From IMG/VR virus record IMGVR_UViG_3300042691_010247, positions 1-34,361 of that record: 34,361 bases of DNA; one strand, written 5' to 3'. Origin of the DNA: a virus. Below the pieces are notes generated by a model. It was not told the origin of the DNA. It did not search any database and saw only the letters and a list, made by a program, of their open reading frames with translations. The position numbers and the translations under genes are program-made. Shown piece after piece: positions 8,706 through 18,050 of this stretch (position 1 is the stretch's first letter; each line of letters opens with the position of its first letter).

Positions 8706-9982
8706 TTATTACTTCATCACAATCACTTGAAGTTGTACTGAGCGTGGCGGTAGCAACTCCTGTTACTGTTGACTATGTTGAATTCACTTCAACAACAACA
8801 ACCCCAGCGCTGAATCCAACGACAGTTAACTCGACATCGGCTGTCACTATTCTGTCTGCGCCAGCCGCTGGTTCTCAACGTAAAGTCAACAACATCACAA
8901 TTGACAACACAGATACAGCTAGTATTGCAGTGACTGTGCGTTTTAATCAGTCATCAACTGTCTTTGAAGTTGTAAAGTCTATTGTTGTTCCAAGTGGTCA
9001 AACGCTTCAATATACCGACCAAAATGGTTGGGGGTTAGTTGGTACAACAGGCGGCATCGCTGAACTACGCAGTGGTTGGGTGCAAGATTTCAACAGTAAT
9101 GGAACTTGGTATAAGCCCGGCAATTGCCGCTTCTTCCTTGTAGAAGTCTCTGCTGGCGGTGGAGGCGGTGGTGGCGCTCAAGGTGGTATTGCAGGAACAG
9201 TCCGAAATGGTGGCGCAGGTGGCGGGGGCGGCAAACGAACTCGTCAATTGTTTCTTGCTAAAGATTTACCCGCAACTGTTACTGTAACAGTTGGAGGACA
9301 AACAGCTTCTGCTAGTGGGGGTTCTAGTTCTTCGGGCAGTGATGGTTCTGTAGGTAACAACTCATCTTTTGGAGCTTTGCTTATTGCATACGCAGGTGGT
9401 GGTGGCGCTCGTGGCAGCACTTCGCCTAGTGTTGCTGGTCGAGGTGGCGGTGGTGGAGGCGCAACTTCTGCTGGAGTTTCAGCTACAAGTAACACAGCAG
9501 TTGCAGGAGGAAATGCTTTTGCACTTGGCGACACAGGCTCGCAGCCAGATTCAAGAGGCGCAGGTAGTGCTTTAACAGGGTTTTTGGGTGGAGCAGGTGG
9601 CGTAGCTGCAAGTACTACTGGCGGTACTGGAGCAGGGGGGACTGGCTCTTGGTTTAGTGGTGGAAGTGGCTCGTCAGGCGGTGGAGTAAGCTCTGGCAAC
9701 ACCCAAAACGTTGGCGGAACCTCTGCATACACTGGCGGTGGTGTTGGAGTGGGTGCAGTTGGCGGCGGCAATACTGGAGTTGCTGGTTTTCAAGGTTTAG
9801 CAAATGCTGGCTGGGCAGGGGGTGGTGGCGGCGGCGGTGGCGGAAGCACCGTAGGAACAGGTGGTCGAGGTGGTGATGGCGGCTTCCCATCTGGAGGCGG
9901 TGCAGGTGGTGGTGGAGGAACTACAACAGGCGGCGCAGGTGGTAGAGGTGCGGCAGGTCAAGTTAGAGTTTGGGGCTGGTAA
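8702..9982 (+). CDS. Glycine-rich tail fibre/adhesin paralogue 1
   Basis: Predicted tail-fibre or adhesin subunit of 426 residues. The N-terminal module (about residues 1-130) contains [31 protein letters not shown] and [18 protein letters not shown] linker then leads to the [20 protein letters not shown] junction typical of the phage glycine-rich fibre domain, after which residues about 150-426 are dominated by long Gly/Ser/Ala stretches ending [12 protein letters not shown]. Such glycine-rich regions form polyglycine-II sandwich adhesins in T4-like gp38 proteins; whether this one does is inference. The start ATG overlaps the stop of the collagen gene by four bases, so translation is coupled. 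It is the first of three tandem paralogues. Confidence 0.82.
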   Translation: MIITSSQSLEVVLSVAVATPVTVDYVEFTSTTTTPALNPTTVNSTSAVTILSAPAAGSQRKVNNITIDNTDTASIAVTVRFNQSSTVFEVVKSIVVPSGQTLQYTDQNGWGLVGTTGGIAELRSGWVQDFNSNGTWYKPGNCRFFLVEVSAGGGGGGGAQGGIAGTVRNGGAGGGGGKRTRQLFLAKDLPATVTVTVGGQTASASGGSSSSGSDGSVGNNSSFGALLIAYAGGGGARGSTSPSVAGRGGGGGGATSAGVSATSNTAVAGGNAFALGDTGSQPDSRGAGSALTGFLGGAGGVAASTTGGTGAGGTGSWFSGGSGSSGGGVSSGNTQNVGGTSAYTGGGVGVGAVGGGNTGVAGFQGLANAGWAGGGGGGGGGSTVGTGGRGGDGGFPSGGGAGGGGGTTTGGAGGRGAAGQVRVWGW

Positions 9983-11295
9983 TGATATTAAACAGTACTA
10001 CACAATCACTTGAAATCGTACTTGGTTCGGCAGTAACAACTAATCAATCGCCAGTTACTGTTGATTATGTTGCTTTCACTTCAACTACAACCACGCCATC
10101 TGTACAACTGAGTACAACAAACGATACTACTTCGGTCACAATTCTCTCTGCTCCATCAGCAAGCACACAATACAAAATCAACGGCATTACTGTTTCCAAC
10201 AAAGACACATTACCAATAACAGTAACTATCGAAATTAACGACAACACGGTTAAATATCCAGTTGCTCAATCAATGGTTCTTGCTGTTGGTTCAACACTTC
10301 AATTTACAGATACAAGAGGTTGGTTTGTAATCAATTCTGCTGGTCAGATTCTGTCTGCCCAAGGTTCTGCATATTCTGATGTGCAAGTCTTTACTTCAGG
10401 CGGCACATGGAATAAACCGTTAGGTTGCAGTTTGGCTTATGTTGAAACAACTGGTGGTGGTGGCGGAGGTGGGGCTGGTTCTGGACTAGGCGTTTCAGGT
10501 GCTACACGAGCTGGAGGTGGTGGTGGTGGAGGTGGAAATAGATTAACTTCTATTTTCCAAATATCTGATTTAACTCCTACTGTTGCTGTAACTGTTGGAG
10601 CAATTGCTACTGGTGGAACTGGTAACACTGGCGCATCTGGTAACAATGGTTCTGTGGGAAGCACCTCATCATTTGGTACATTTCTTCGTGGTTATGGAGG
10701 AGGCGGTGGTGGAGGCGGAGGTAATACTATTGGTGGCGGCGGCGGAGGTGGTGCTGGCGGAACATCTGCTGGTGCAACAGGTAGTAATTCAAGCACTGTA
10801 GGCGGTCTTGGTGGTTCTGCATTTGCACCATCTGCTTCTTCAATTTCATATGCCACAAATATTGGTGGTGCTGGTACAAACGGCACTGGTGTAAATCTTA
10901 TTGGAAACTCAAGTTATTTAGGCGGTGGTGGTGGAGCTGGAGGCGGATCACAAAACACTGGCGGTAGTTCATATTATTCAGGCGGCGGTGGTGGCGGCGG
11001 TATGGGTAGCGGTGGCGGTCTTTCTGGTCAAGGTGGCTCTACTGGAGGCTCCGCAACTACGGCTGGTGGAGGTGGAACTGCTGCTGGTTTCACTTCGCCG
11101 GGCGGCGCAGGAGCGTCAGGTTCTTCTATTGCTTGCGGCCAAGGTGGCGGCGGTGGCGGGCAAAATGCTGTTGGTGGTGCGGGAGGATTCCCCGGCGGTG
11201 GAGGTGGTGGTGGTGGTCAGTCTTCTACATCTGGCGGCACAGGTGGTGCAGGTGGTGTAGGCGGTGGTGGTCGTGTGGTAGTTTATTGTTGGTGA
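9982..11295 (+). CDS. Glycine-rich tail fibre/adhesin paralogue 2
   Basis: A paralogue of the preceding gene with the same two-part plan: an N-terminal module with [35 protein letters not shown] and STLQFTDTRGW, then a GGTWNKPLGCSLAYVETTGG junction and a long glycine-rich domain ending GGRVVVYCW. I place the start at the ATG at 9982, which overlaps the upstream TAA by one base (TAATG) and gives [11 protein letters not shown], matching the paralogues ([21 protein letters not shown]); a TTG four codons upstream is unlikely. The product has 437 residues. The N-terminal halves are far more alike than the glycine-rich halves. Confidence 0.82.
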   Translation: MILNSTTQSLEIVLGSAVTTNQSPVTVDYVAFTSTTTTPSVQLSTTNDTTSVTILSAPSASTQYKINGITVSNKDTLPITVTIEINDNTVKYPVAQSMVLAVGSTLQFTDTRGWFVINSAGQILSAQGSAYSDVQVFTSGGTWNKPLGCSLAYVETTGGGGGGGAGSGLGVSGATRAGGGGGGGGNRLTSIFQISDLTPTVAVTVGAIATGGTGNTGASGNNGSVGSTSSFGTFLRGYGGGGGGGGGNTIGGGGGGGAGGTSAGATGSNSSTVGGLGGSAFAPSASSISYATNIGGAGTNGTGVNLIGNSSYLGGGGGAGGGSQNTGGSSYYSGGGGGGGMGSGGGLSGQGGSTGGSATTAGGGGTAAGFTSPGGAGASGSSIACGQGGGGGGQNAVGGAGGFPGGGGGGGGQSSTSGGTGGAGGVGGGGRVVVYCW

Positions 11296-11299
11296 AAAT

Positions 11300-12655
11300 A
11301 TGATACTTAATACAACAACCCGAAAACTTCAAATCTTGCTTGGTGCGACAGTCGCTGCGAATCAATTGCCTGTTACTGTTGATTACGTCGAATTTACTTC
11401 ATCAACCACAACGCCTGCACTTCAGCTTTCAACAACAAACAACACAACTGCTGTTGACATCCTTCCTGCGCCAGCATCATCCACACAAAGAAAAGTTAAT
11501 TTCATTTCTATTGTTAACAAAGACACAGATTTTGTGAACGTGACTGTGCGTTTGGATGACAACGGCACAACATACAACTATGTGTCTTCAATGGCACTTG
11601 CACCCAATTGCACATTACAGTTTACTGACACAAGAGGTTGGTCAATCATTGATTCCAACGGCAATATTTTGGTTGCTCCAACTGCTGTAACTGACATTCA
11701 AGTGTTTACGGCTAACGGTACATGGACAGCGCCTAAAGGCGCAACATATACGCTTGTTGATTGCTATGGCGGCGGCGGTAGTGGTGGTGGCGGTACAGGT
11801 AACGTAGCAGGTGTATCTCCTACCGTTAGACCGGGCGGCGGTGGTGGTGGCGGCGGCGCTCATATACAAATGCAGTTTTTGACTGCGGAATTAACTTCTA
11901 AAGTTAACGTTACTGTGGCGGCATCAAGATTGGGCGGAGCTGGCGGTTCAACTTCTGCGGGAACTATTGGCCTTTCTGGACTTAATTCTCAGTTTGGTAG
12001 CTTTTTAACTGCTTTCGGTGGTTCAAACGGCGGAATTAATGCTACTTTTGGCGGTGGTGGTGGTGGTGGTGCATCAGTTACTAGTGGTGGTAGTAGTGGT
12101 GGTACTACTGGAAATGGCGGCCTTGGTGGTAATGTTGCAGGAGTTTCCAGTCCGACAGCAAGTGTACCCGATTACCGAGGTGGAACTGGGGGTAATGGTG
12201 GCCTTGGTGTTGGTATAGATGGTTATTCATCTTATTTAGGTGGTGGGGGCGGTGGTGGTGGTTCAGCTTCAACTGTTTCAGGTGGAATAGGTGGCTCATC
12301 TTATTTTTCAGCCGCAGGTGGTGGAGGTGGTGGCGGCATTAACAACACCGATCCGGGAGTCTCTCAATTAGGTGGCGCAGGTGGAATAACAGGTGGTGCA
12401 GCTACTACAGGCGGTGGTGGTGCAGCATCAGCGTCAATCAATACAGGTACAGCATCAGCCAATGGTGCAGATGGTGATTCAACCAAAGCTGGCGCAGGTG
12501 GTGCAGGTGGTGCGGCTAATAATGCTGGAACTGGCTCAAAGGGCGGTGACGGCGGATTCCCAGGTGGTGGGGGAGGAGGCGGTGGTGGTGGAACTACTAT
12601 CGGTGGTGCAGGTGGCGCAGGAGCAGCAGGAAAGGTTGTGGTGATTTCATGGTAA
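11300..12655 (+). CDS. Glycine-rich tail fibre/adhesin paralogue 3
   Basis: The third tandem paralogue, 451 residues, starting MILNTTTRKLQILLGATVAA. It has the shared N-terminal module ([49 protein letters not shown]), the FTANGTWTAPKGATYTLVDC junction, and a glycine-rich domain ending GGAGAAGKVVVISW. The start is four bases after the previous stop. The common C-terminal pattern of small hydrophobic residues plus a final Trp (VRVWGW, VVVYCW, VVVISW) suggests a shared closing strand. Probably part of the receptor-binding apparatus. Confidence 0.82.
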   Translation: MILNTTTRKLQILLGATVAANQLPVTVDYVEFTSSTTTPALQLSTTNNTTAVDILPAPASSTQRKVNFISIVNKDTDFVNVTVRLDDNGTTYNYVSSMALAPNCTLQFTDTRGWSIIDSNGNILVAPTAVTDIQVFTANGTWTAPKGATYTLVDCYGGGGSGGGGTGNVAGVSPTVRPGGGGGGGGAHIQMQFLTAELTSKVNVTVAASRLGGAGGSTSAGTIGLSGLNSQFGSFLTAFGGSNGGINATFGGGGGGGASVTSGGSSGGTTGNGGLGGNVAGVSSPTASVPDYRGGTGGNGGLGVGIDGYSSYLGGGGGGGGSASTVSGGIGGSSYFSAAGGGGGGGINNTDPGVSQLGGAGGITGGAATTGGGGAASASINTGTASANGADGDSTKAGAGGAGGAANNAGTGSKGGDGGFPGGGGGGGGGGTTIGGAGGAGAAGKVVVISW

Positions 12656-12846
12656 TCAGATATGCAATGATTCGTGATGGCGTTGTTGAAAACGTCAGTT
12701 TGTGGGATGGTGACTTGAATAGATGGCAACCGCCAGAAGGCATTGTCTGTATTCCTGCCGCTGACCATATTGGCATTGGCTGGTCTTGGGATGGTTCAAA
12801 TTGGATTGAGCCTGTTATCCCAGAACAAACTGAAGAACAAACATGA
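12649..12846 (+). CDS. Small fibre-associated protein
   Basis: A 65-residue protein containing RYAMIRDGVVENVSLWDGD, RWQPPEGIVCI and IGWSWDGSNWIEP. Trp-Asp-Gly pairs of this kind occur in small phage proteins and fibre tips associated with tail-fibre assembly. The start at 12649 lies seven bases before the previous stop; a second in-frame ATG at 12667 is an alternative. Its position directly behind the glycine-rich array suggests a partner or chaperone for those fibres, by analogy with fibre-assembly genes; there is no direct evidence. Confidence 0.65.
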   Translation: MVIRYAMIRDGVVENVSLWDGDLNRWQPPEGIVCIPAADHIGIGWSWDGSNWIEPVIPEQTEEQT

Positions 12847-13904
12847 AAATTGCCGTTTACGCTATTAGTAAAAACGAGGAAAAGTTTGTAGAACGATTTT
12901 GCAAATCAGCAAAAGACGCAGATTTAATACTCATTGCCGATACTGGCTCAACTGACAACACAGTCATTGAAGGTCGCATACATGGCGCAGTTGTTCATGA
13001 GATTTTCGTTAGCCCTTGGCGGTTTGATATGGCTAGGGACGCTGCTTTGGCTTTGTTACCAGCCGACATCGATGTGTGTATCAGCATTGATCTTGACGAA
13101 GAATTGCAGTCGGGTTGGAGGGACGAAATTGAGCGTGTATGGAAGGCTGAAACGACACGGTTGCGATACAAGTACGATTGGGGTTCGGGTATAGCCTTTT
13201 TTTACGAGAAGATTCATGCTCGTAAGGGATACCGCTGGCATCACCCATGCCATGAATACCCAGTTCGTGACAAACGTCTGACAGAAGTTTGGGCGCACAC
13301 GGATATGTTGTTAGTCGTCCACAAGCCCGACCCAACCAAGAGCCGTGGCCAATACATGGACTTGCTGCAATTGGCTGTTGATGAAGACCCAAGATGCCCT
13401 CGCAATGCCTTCTATTACGCCCGTGAACTGACATTCAATTACCGTTGGGGCGATGCTATTACTGCTCTGAACAAATACTTGGCCATGCCAGAGGCTACTT
13501 GGCCAAACGAGCGGTGTTATGCCATGCGCCTTCTTGGGCAGTGCCATGCTGAAATGAAGCAAGATTCGGCAGCGCTTAAATGGTTTAGATTGGCTTGTGC
13601 CGAGGCCCCAGATACCCGTGAACCTTGGGTAGAGTTAGCCATGTTCTGCTATCGGTCTAGCATGTGGCCTGAGTGTCATGCAGCTGCATTGTCGGCCTTG
13701 GGCATTACAAATAAAGCCGCTGTCTATACAATGGACCCAAGCGTTTGGACCGAAAAGCCTTATGACTTGGCATCGATTGCCTGCTGGCATTTGGGCATGA
13801 AAGACAAGGCAGTTGAATACTGCAAACAAGCTCTGGAATTCAACCCAACGGACGCTAGGTTAATTCGGAATCTGGAGCAGATGACTGAGGAACAGCATGT
13901 CTGA
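12843..13904 (+). CDS. Family 2 glycosyltransferase with TPR-like C-terminus
   Basis: Predicted nucleotide-sugar dependent glycosyltransferase, 353 residues. The GT-A domain (about residues 1-170) shows the ISKNEEKF entry motif, the IADTGSTDNT nucleotide-binding loop, and SIDLDEEL as the metal-binding DxD-type site. The C-terminal half (about 185-345) contains TPR-like helical pairs (NAFYYARELTFNYRWGDAI, RCYAMRLLGQCHAEM, DLASIACWHLGMKDKAVEY). GT2-plus-TPR proteins modify peptides and proteins (for example SunS) as well as glycans. It overlaps the upstream small gene by four bases and the downstream nozzle gene by eight, so it is translated inside the fibre operon. Substrate unknown; the neighbouring fibre proteins are the obvious candidates. 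Confidence 0.82.
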   Translation: MKIAVYAISKNEEKFVERFCKSAKDADLILIADTGSTDNTVIEGRIHGAVVHEIFVSPWRFDMARDAALALLPADIDVCISIDLDEELQSGWRDEIERVWKAETTRLRYKYDWGSGIAFFYEKIHARKGYRWHHPCHEYPVRDKRLTEVWAHTDMLLVVHKPDPTKSRGQYMDLLQLAVDEDPRCPRNAFYYARELTFNYRWGDAITALNKYLAMPEATWPNERCYAMRLLGQCHAEMKQDSAALKWFRLACAEAPDTREPWVELAMFCYRSSMWPECHAAALSALGITNKAAVYTMDPSVWTEKPYDLASIACWHLGMKDKAVEYCKQALEFNPTDARLIRNLEQMTEEQHV

Positions 13905-15516
13905 TTACAGCCGTTTACGCACACCATTTACGAACATGAGCTTTACGCCCGATGTTCCTAGCAACGCTCTTGGCCCCAATGAATACAACAATGGCCTGAA
14001 CGTAGAAGCTGATGTGCGTGGAATGAAAAAGGTCAACGGTGACCAAGCTTTCCTGACGGCGATCCCTGGCAATGTCATTTTTGTCAACGGCAATTTTAGA
14101 GATTCTGCAACTTGGGTTTACATTGCTGCCACCCGTGAGGGTAAATGGTACATGATCACCGCTAATGGCATTACCAATATAACTCCAGGTTTTGGAGCCA
14201 ACCCTAATGTTGCCCTTACTGGTTATAACGATGATATAAACATCACTTCATCATGGGTTGGTAGTGTTTTCTTTATCAATGACACCCTGCGCCCACCGAT
14301 GTATTTTCGTCCAACGGATACTGAAATTCGGATTTACGACACAAGCCCTGACAACTTTGTTTGGAACTATGGATCGGGCGTAAATGCCACCCGTGCTGCT
14401 TTTGTCAGAAACTTCTGCGCTCCCAACGTGGGCAACATTCTGATTGCTGGCAACTTGACTCAGGATCTGTCTTCTGGCATTACTGTCAACTACCCTACCA
14501 CTGTCAGATGGTCGCAGGCATTTGCTCAAACGGGCGTTCCAGCCACTTGGGAACCAACCTTGACCAACATTGCCAACGAACAAGAAGTGCCCGTGCGTGG
14601 GCCTCTGATTGACGGCTTTTTCTTGGGAGGCAACTTTTACGTCTGCTCTTACTGGGACACTGTTGTATTTAGCCCAATTTCCTATCAAAGCACTGCGGCC
14701 CCAATTTTTGGTATTAGGTTGTTTAACCAAGGCCGTGGCCTGCTGAACAACAACTGCTGGGCCAATACAGACCAAAACGTCTATGGCATTGACAGCCGAG
14801 ACATTTGGGTGTTTGACGGATCTGATTTCAATTCTTTAGGCAATCAGAAGGTGAGAAATTACTTTTTTGCCAACCTGAATCGGACTTATCAAGAGCGGTT
14901 GTTTATGGTAAACAACACTCAAAAGTACCAGATTGAAATCTATTATCCCGACTTAAACAGCAATGGCTGGTGCAACAAGATGCTTTCTTGGCGCTATGAC
15001 CTGAACGTCTGGAATGCCCCCAAAGATGTGAACAATGCCTGCAATGCATGTGAAGCACCTGTTTACAACACTACAAGTAATACATTTATGTATGCCACCA
15101 GATGCGTGACATACGGCATTGGTAATTCAGCTAGTTCCCAATTGCGCCAGACTGGACAAGGCAACTCTTTCAATGGGGCCGCCATCCCAGCGTTGTTTGA
15201 ACGCAACAATGTGGTGTTGCAGACAGAAAAAGGTCCAGTGCCCTATTCTTGCAAGACATACATTCACCGTGCCTTGCCTGAGATCGCTGGGACAGGGAAG
15301 ATAAGCATTACCCTTGGTGGCGCAAATTCAACGGCTCAAACGCCCGTTTATGGCCAAACAGGGATAGTAGACGTAGTTACAGACAATCCTTGGGTCACCA
15401 CGCAGCAGCAATCTGTGCGAACTGTTTCTATTAAGGTAGCGTCAAATGATGCCACTGATACTTGGAATCTAACCGCTATGAACTGGCAGGCCACTGTTGT
15501 TGAGGATGCGTTCTAA
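13897..15516 (+). CDS. Tail nozzle / tail hub-like protein
   Basis: Predicted tail-tip nozzle subunit of 539 residues. It begins with MSDYSRLRTPFTNMSFTPDV and a GPNEYNNGLNVEADVRGMKK segment, followed by repeated beta-blade-like segments with aromatic residues (WVYIAATREGKWYMITANGI, SSWVGSVFFINDTLRPPMYF, YGIDSRDIWVFDGSDFNSLG, KMLSWRYDLNVWNAPKD). This resembles beta-propeller nozzle proteins of podoviruses (P22 gp10 / SU10 nozzle type). Its stop overlaps the next start by one base. The location among fibre genes fits a part to which fibres attach. The propeller reading comes from periodicity seen by eye and has not been modelled. Confidence 0.62.
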   Translation: MSDYSRLRTPFTNMSFTPDVPSNALGPNEYNNGLNVEADVRGMKKVNGDQAFLTAIPGNVIFVNGNFRDSATWVYIAATREGKWYMITANGITNITPGFGANPNVALTGYNDDINITSSWVGSVFFINDTLRPPMYFRPTDTEIRIYDTSPDNFVWNYGSGVNATRAAFVRNFCAPNVGNILIAGNLTQDLSSGITVNYPTTVRWSQAFAQTGVPATWEPTLTNIANEQEVPVRGPLIDGFFLGGNFYVCSYWDTVVFSPISYQSTAAPIFGIRLFNQGRGLLNNNCWANTDQNVYGIDSRDIWVFDGSDFNSLGNQKVRNYFFANLNRTYQERLFMVNNTQKYQIEIYYPDLNSNGWCNKMLSWRYDLNVWNAPKDVNNACNACEAPVYNTTSNTFMYATRCVTYGIGNSASSQLRQTGQGNSFNGAAIPALFERNNVVLQTEKGPVPYSCKTYIHRALPEIAGTGKISITLGGANSTAQTPVYGQTGIVDVVTDNPWVTTQQQSVRTVSIKVASNDATDTWNLTAMNWQATVVEDAF

Positions 15517-17681
15517 TGCCTTTTCTTGTTGACGGCAACCCATCTCCTTCAGAGATTTCTGAGGCAATCAACTATTTGTTGGCCAATTTAGCGCCCAACA
15601 CTCCAGCCAATGAATTTACGGTCAACAACAATCCTACAACTGGTTTCATCACCAACACACCTGGCGATCTGATCCAGTTCCAATATCGTTATCTTTACGT
15701 TAAATACGCTGATAACCCTGCTGGACTGAACTTTAGCGACAACCCTTTTAGTCGCTTGTATTTTGGGATATTGAACAGCGACACAGTTACAGAAAGCAAT
15801 GATCCAACCCAGTACACATGGTTTCAGGTAACTGGAGGATTTGGCGGGACAAAGGTATTGTGGGTTGTCACTGCTGGCGGTAGACATGCTACTTTTGCTG
15901 TCTCCCAAGAATCGCCAGATGCCAATGAAAATTGGAGAATTGTTCCAGTTCGATCTATCGATCTGGACAACCCATTTGCTGCTTTTAATCAGTACATGTC
16001 GGTTAAGTTTGCCACCAACAGCATTGGGACCACTGGCTTTGGCGACACAATAACCAATGCAACCTACTATGGTATTGCCACCACAACTGATGGCACAACA
16101 CCTTCAGACCCAAGTGCTTATGAGTGGTCGCCATTTGCTTTTGGCACAACATACAGCTTGTTCTACAGAACATTTGGCGGTAGAAATATTTCTTTTATTC
16201 CAGCGGTTTTTCAACCCATAGGGAATATTAAATTCACCCCAGGCTTGGTGATTAACCTTGATGTAATTACATTGAGCGTTGTAGACGATATCGGCATTGT
16301 CTCTCTAACGCCATTTATTGTTGAATCTCCATTCAGATACTTGCTGGTCAAATATGCTACATCTAGTACTGGTACAGGCATAAGCAACGACCCTACAGGA
16401 AAAACTTTTTATGGATTACAGGCTTCTGAGGTTTTAACTAACAACAACAACCCTGCTGACTTTCAATGGTTTTCTGCAAATGGAACTCTTGTAACTGAAG
16501 TTAATTTGTGGGCAAGAACTACAGGCGGCACAACTGTTACTTTTAGTTTAACGCTTGAAGCCCCTGATGTTTCTGGCTGGCAAGATATTACCGCTCAAAC
16601 AATAAGCGCATACCCTTACATTGATGTTTATTCAAGATCAGGTACTGTTGTTGTTGATGTGACAAGTCCAACAGCGGGTCGTATTGGCTTTTCTTCTGTT
16701 GGCTCCAATGGCATTGTCAACCTCAACCTTGATCCTTTTGGGCAAGGAAAAGATACAGGTGGATTTTCAATCAATCCAGCAGCAGTTGCCACTATTACTT
16801 TTGATGAGTTTGGTCGAGTTGTTTTGGCTGGTGCATTAGATCAAGTCAGATTTAGCTCTATGCTGACTACCGCTACTGCTGGTCAGACTGTGTTTAGTTT
16901 TTCAAACTCACAACCAAATCAAATACTGGTGTTTAGAAATGGTGCTTTTTTAGTGCCTGGTACTGACTACACAAGAACATCAACAACTGTCACTTTTGCT
17001 AGTGCCTGTACTTTAAATGATGTGGTTGCCATCTATTATGTTCGACTAATTGATGCTAGCACTTCTGCTGACAAAGTTCCATTTGTTTTATCAACTCAAA
17101 CTTTAACAAGCGGTCAAACAGATATTATTACTGCATATCCAGATGGTTCTGAGGTTATTTTTATAAATGGCGTATTAATTGTAGATACAGATTATGGATA
17201 TAGAGGATCTAATAGTGGGTACACACTTACTAATGCATCTGTTGGTGGCACTTGTACCATTATTTCTTTTGCCTTTAACAATGGAAATTCTTTAATATTT
17301 GCTGAAAATTTCACAACAACATCATTTGCAAATCCAACGGTAAGTTTTCCTACCCAGTTTTACAGAAATTCACATCTATTGTGGTTTTGTGGTTGTTTGT
17401 TAAGACCTGGATCTGACTACACAATGTCTGGAGTTGGCGCTTTAATTAACGCTGCAACTTTAGTTGGATCTTTGAGTTTTAGTAACCAGCCAGCACAATT
17501 TGTGTCTTTTAATAGTTCTGGAGAGGCATCAGCTTCATCAGTAAGTGCTGCTGGTGTTTTGGGTATGGATATGCCTGTGGTTATTGAAAAAACACCGACA
17601 ATGTTAGAAATGTTTCAAGAAATGCAAAAAGAGTTAAACAAGCTAAAACGTGAAGTAAGAAAACTGAAAGGCGCAAAATGA
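15516..17681 (+). CDS. Modular tail fibre protein with two sets of internal repeats
   Basis: A 721-residue fibre. After an N-terminal segment (PFLVDGNPSPSEISEAINYL), three beta modules of about 100-115 residues begin near residues 59, 158 and 273; each has a YxxVKYA-type strand, a YFG/YYG/FYG strand, a DPxxYxW-type motif and a GGR/GGT strand. A second set of three modules (about 450-660) has the VFRNGAFLVPGTDYTRTS pattern, known from many phage fibres. The C-terminus (about 690-721) is a basic coiled coil, MLEMFQEMQKELNKLKREVR, likely for trimerisation or docking of the next protein. The start shares one base with the nozzle stop. Fibre assignment is confident; receptor unknown. Confidence 0.8.
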   Translation: MPFLVDGNPSPSEISEAINYLLANLAPNTPANEFTVNNNPTTGFITNTPGDLIQFQYRYLYVKYADNPAGLNFSDNPFSRLYFGILNSDTVTESNDPTQYTWFQVTGGFGGTKVLWVVTAGGRHATFAVSQESPDANENWRIVPVRSIDLDNPFAAFNQYMSVKFATNSIGTTGFGDTITNATYYGIATTTDGTTPSDPSAYEWSPFAFGTTYSLFYRTFGGRNISFIPAVFQPIGNIKFTPGLVINLDVITLSVVDDIGIVSLTPFIVESPFRYLLVKYATSSTGTGISNDPTGKTFYGLQASEVLTNNNNPADFQWFSANGTLVTEVNLWARTTGGTTVTFSLTLEAPDVSGWQDITAQTISAYPYIDVYSRSGTVVVDVTSPTAGRIGFSSVGSNGIVNLNLDPFGQGKDTGGFSINPAAVATITFDEFGRVVLAGALDQVRFSSMLTTATAGQTVFSFSNSQPNQILVFRNGAFLVPGTDYTRTSTTVTFASACTLNDVVAIYYVRLIDASTSADKVPFVLSTQTLTSGQTDIITAYPDGSEVIFINGVLIVDTDYGYRGSNSGYTLTNASVGGTCTIISFAFNNGNSLIFAENFTTTSFANPTVSFPTQFYRNSHLLWFCGCLLRPGSDYTMSGVGALINAATLVGSLSFSNQPAQFVSFNSSGEASASSVSAAGVLGMDMPVVIEKTPTMLEMFQEMQKELNKLKREVRKLKGAK

Positions 17682-18040
17682 CGCAAGCAATGAATTTGGC
17701 AAACTTTTCCAATAGTTTGGATTCTTCTGGTGGAGTACCGCCAACTCAATTAAATTCTGCTGTCACCATTGCAAAAGGTGGGACAAACGCAACAACTGCA
17801 TCTGCGGCTAGAACCAACCTTGGCTTGGCTATTGGTACTGATGTACCAAGCCCAACAGGTACAGGGGCAAGCGGCAATTGGACAATTAATGTAACTGGTT
17901 CAGCAGGATCTTTGGCCACAACAAATTTTAGTATTGTTGAGTCTGGCGGCAATTTGCTTATCAAGTATGGTGCAACAACCATTGTGACAATTTCATCTAC
18001 TGGCGCAATTTCTGCTGGTGGTTCAGTTTCTGGTAGTTAA
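17678..18040 (+). CDS. Short tail-fibre domain protein
   Basis: A 120-residue protein containing VTIAKGGTNATTASAARTNL, LAIGTDVPSPTGTGASGNW and INVTGSAGS, patterns very common in phage tail-fibre shafts. No adhesive or enzymatic domain remains, so it is either an independent short fibre or a detached module of the 721-residue fibre upstream, with whose stop it overlaps by four bases. It ends in SISAGGSVSGS-like low-complexity sequence. The ATG start is direct and unambiguous. Confidence 0.75.
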   Translation: MTQAMNLANFSNSLDSSGGVPPTQLNSAVTIAKGGTNATTASAARTNLGLAIGTDVPSPTGTGASGNWTINVTGSAGSLATTNFSIVESGGNLLIKYGATTIVTISSTGAISAGGSVSGS

Positions 18041-18050
18041 GGAGTAAAGA

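Noticed and set aside
8189-12768. Long proline-rich or His/Arg-rich open frames on the minus strand opposite the collagen and glycine-rich genes
   Set aside because: They are mirror images of Gly-Pro-Thr and poly-Gly codons (GGN read backwards gives NCC Pro/Ala/Thr) and lack ribosome binding sites.
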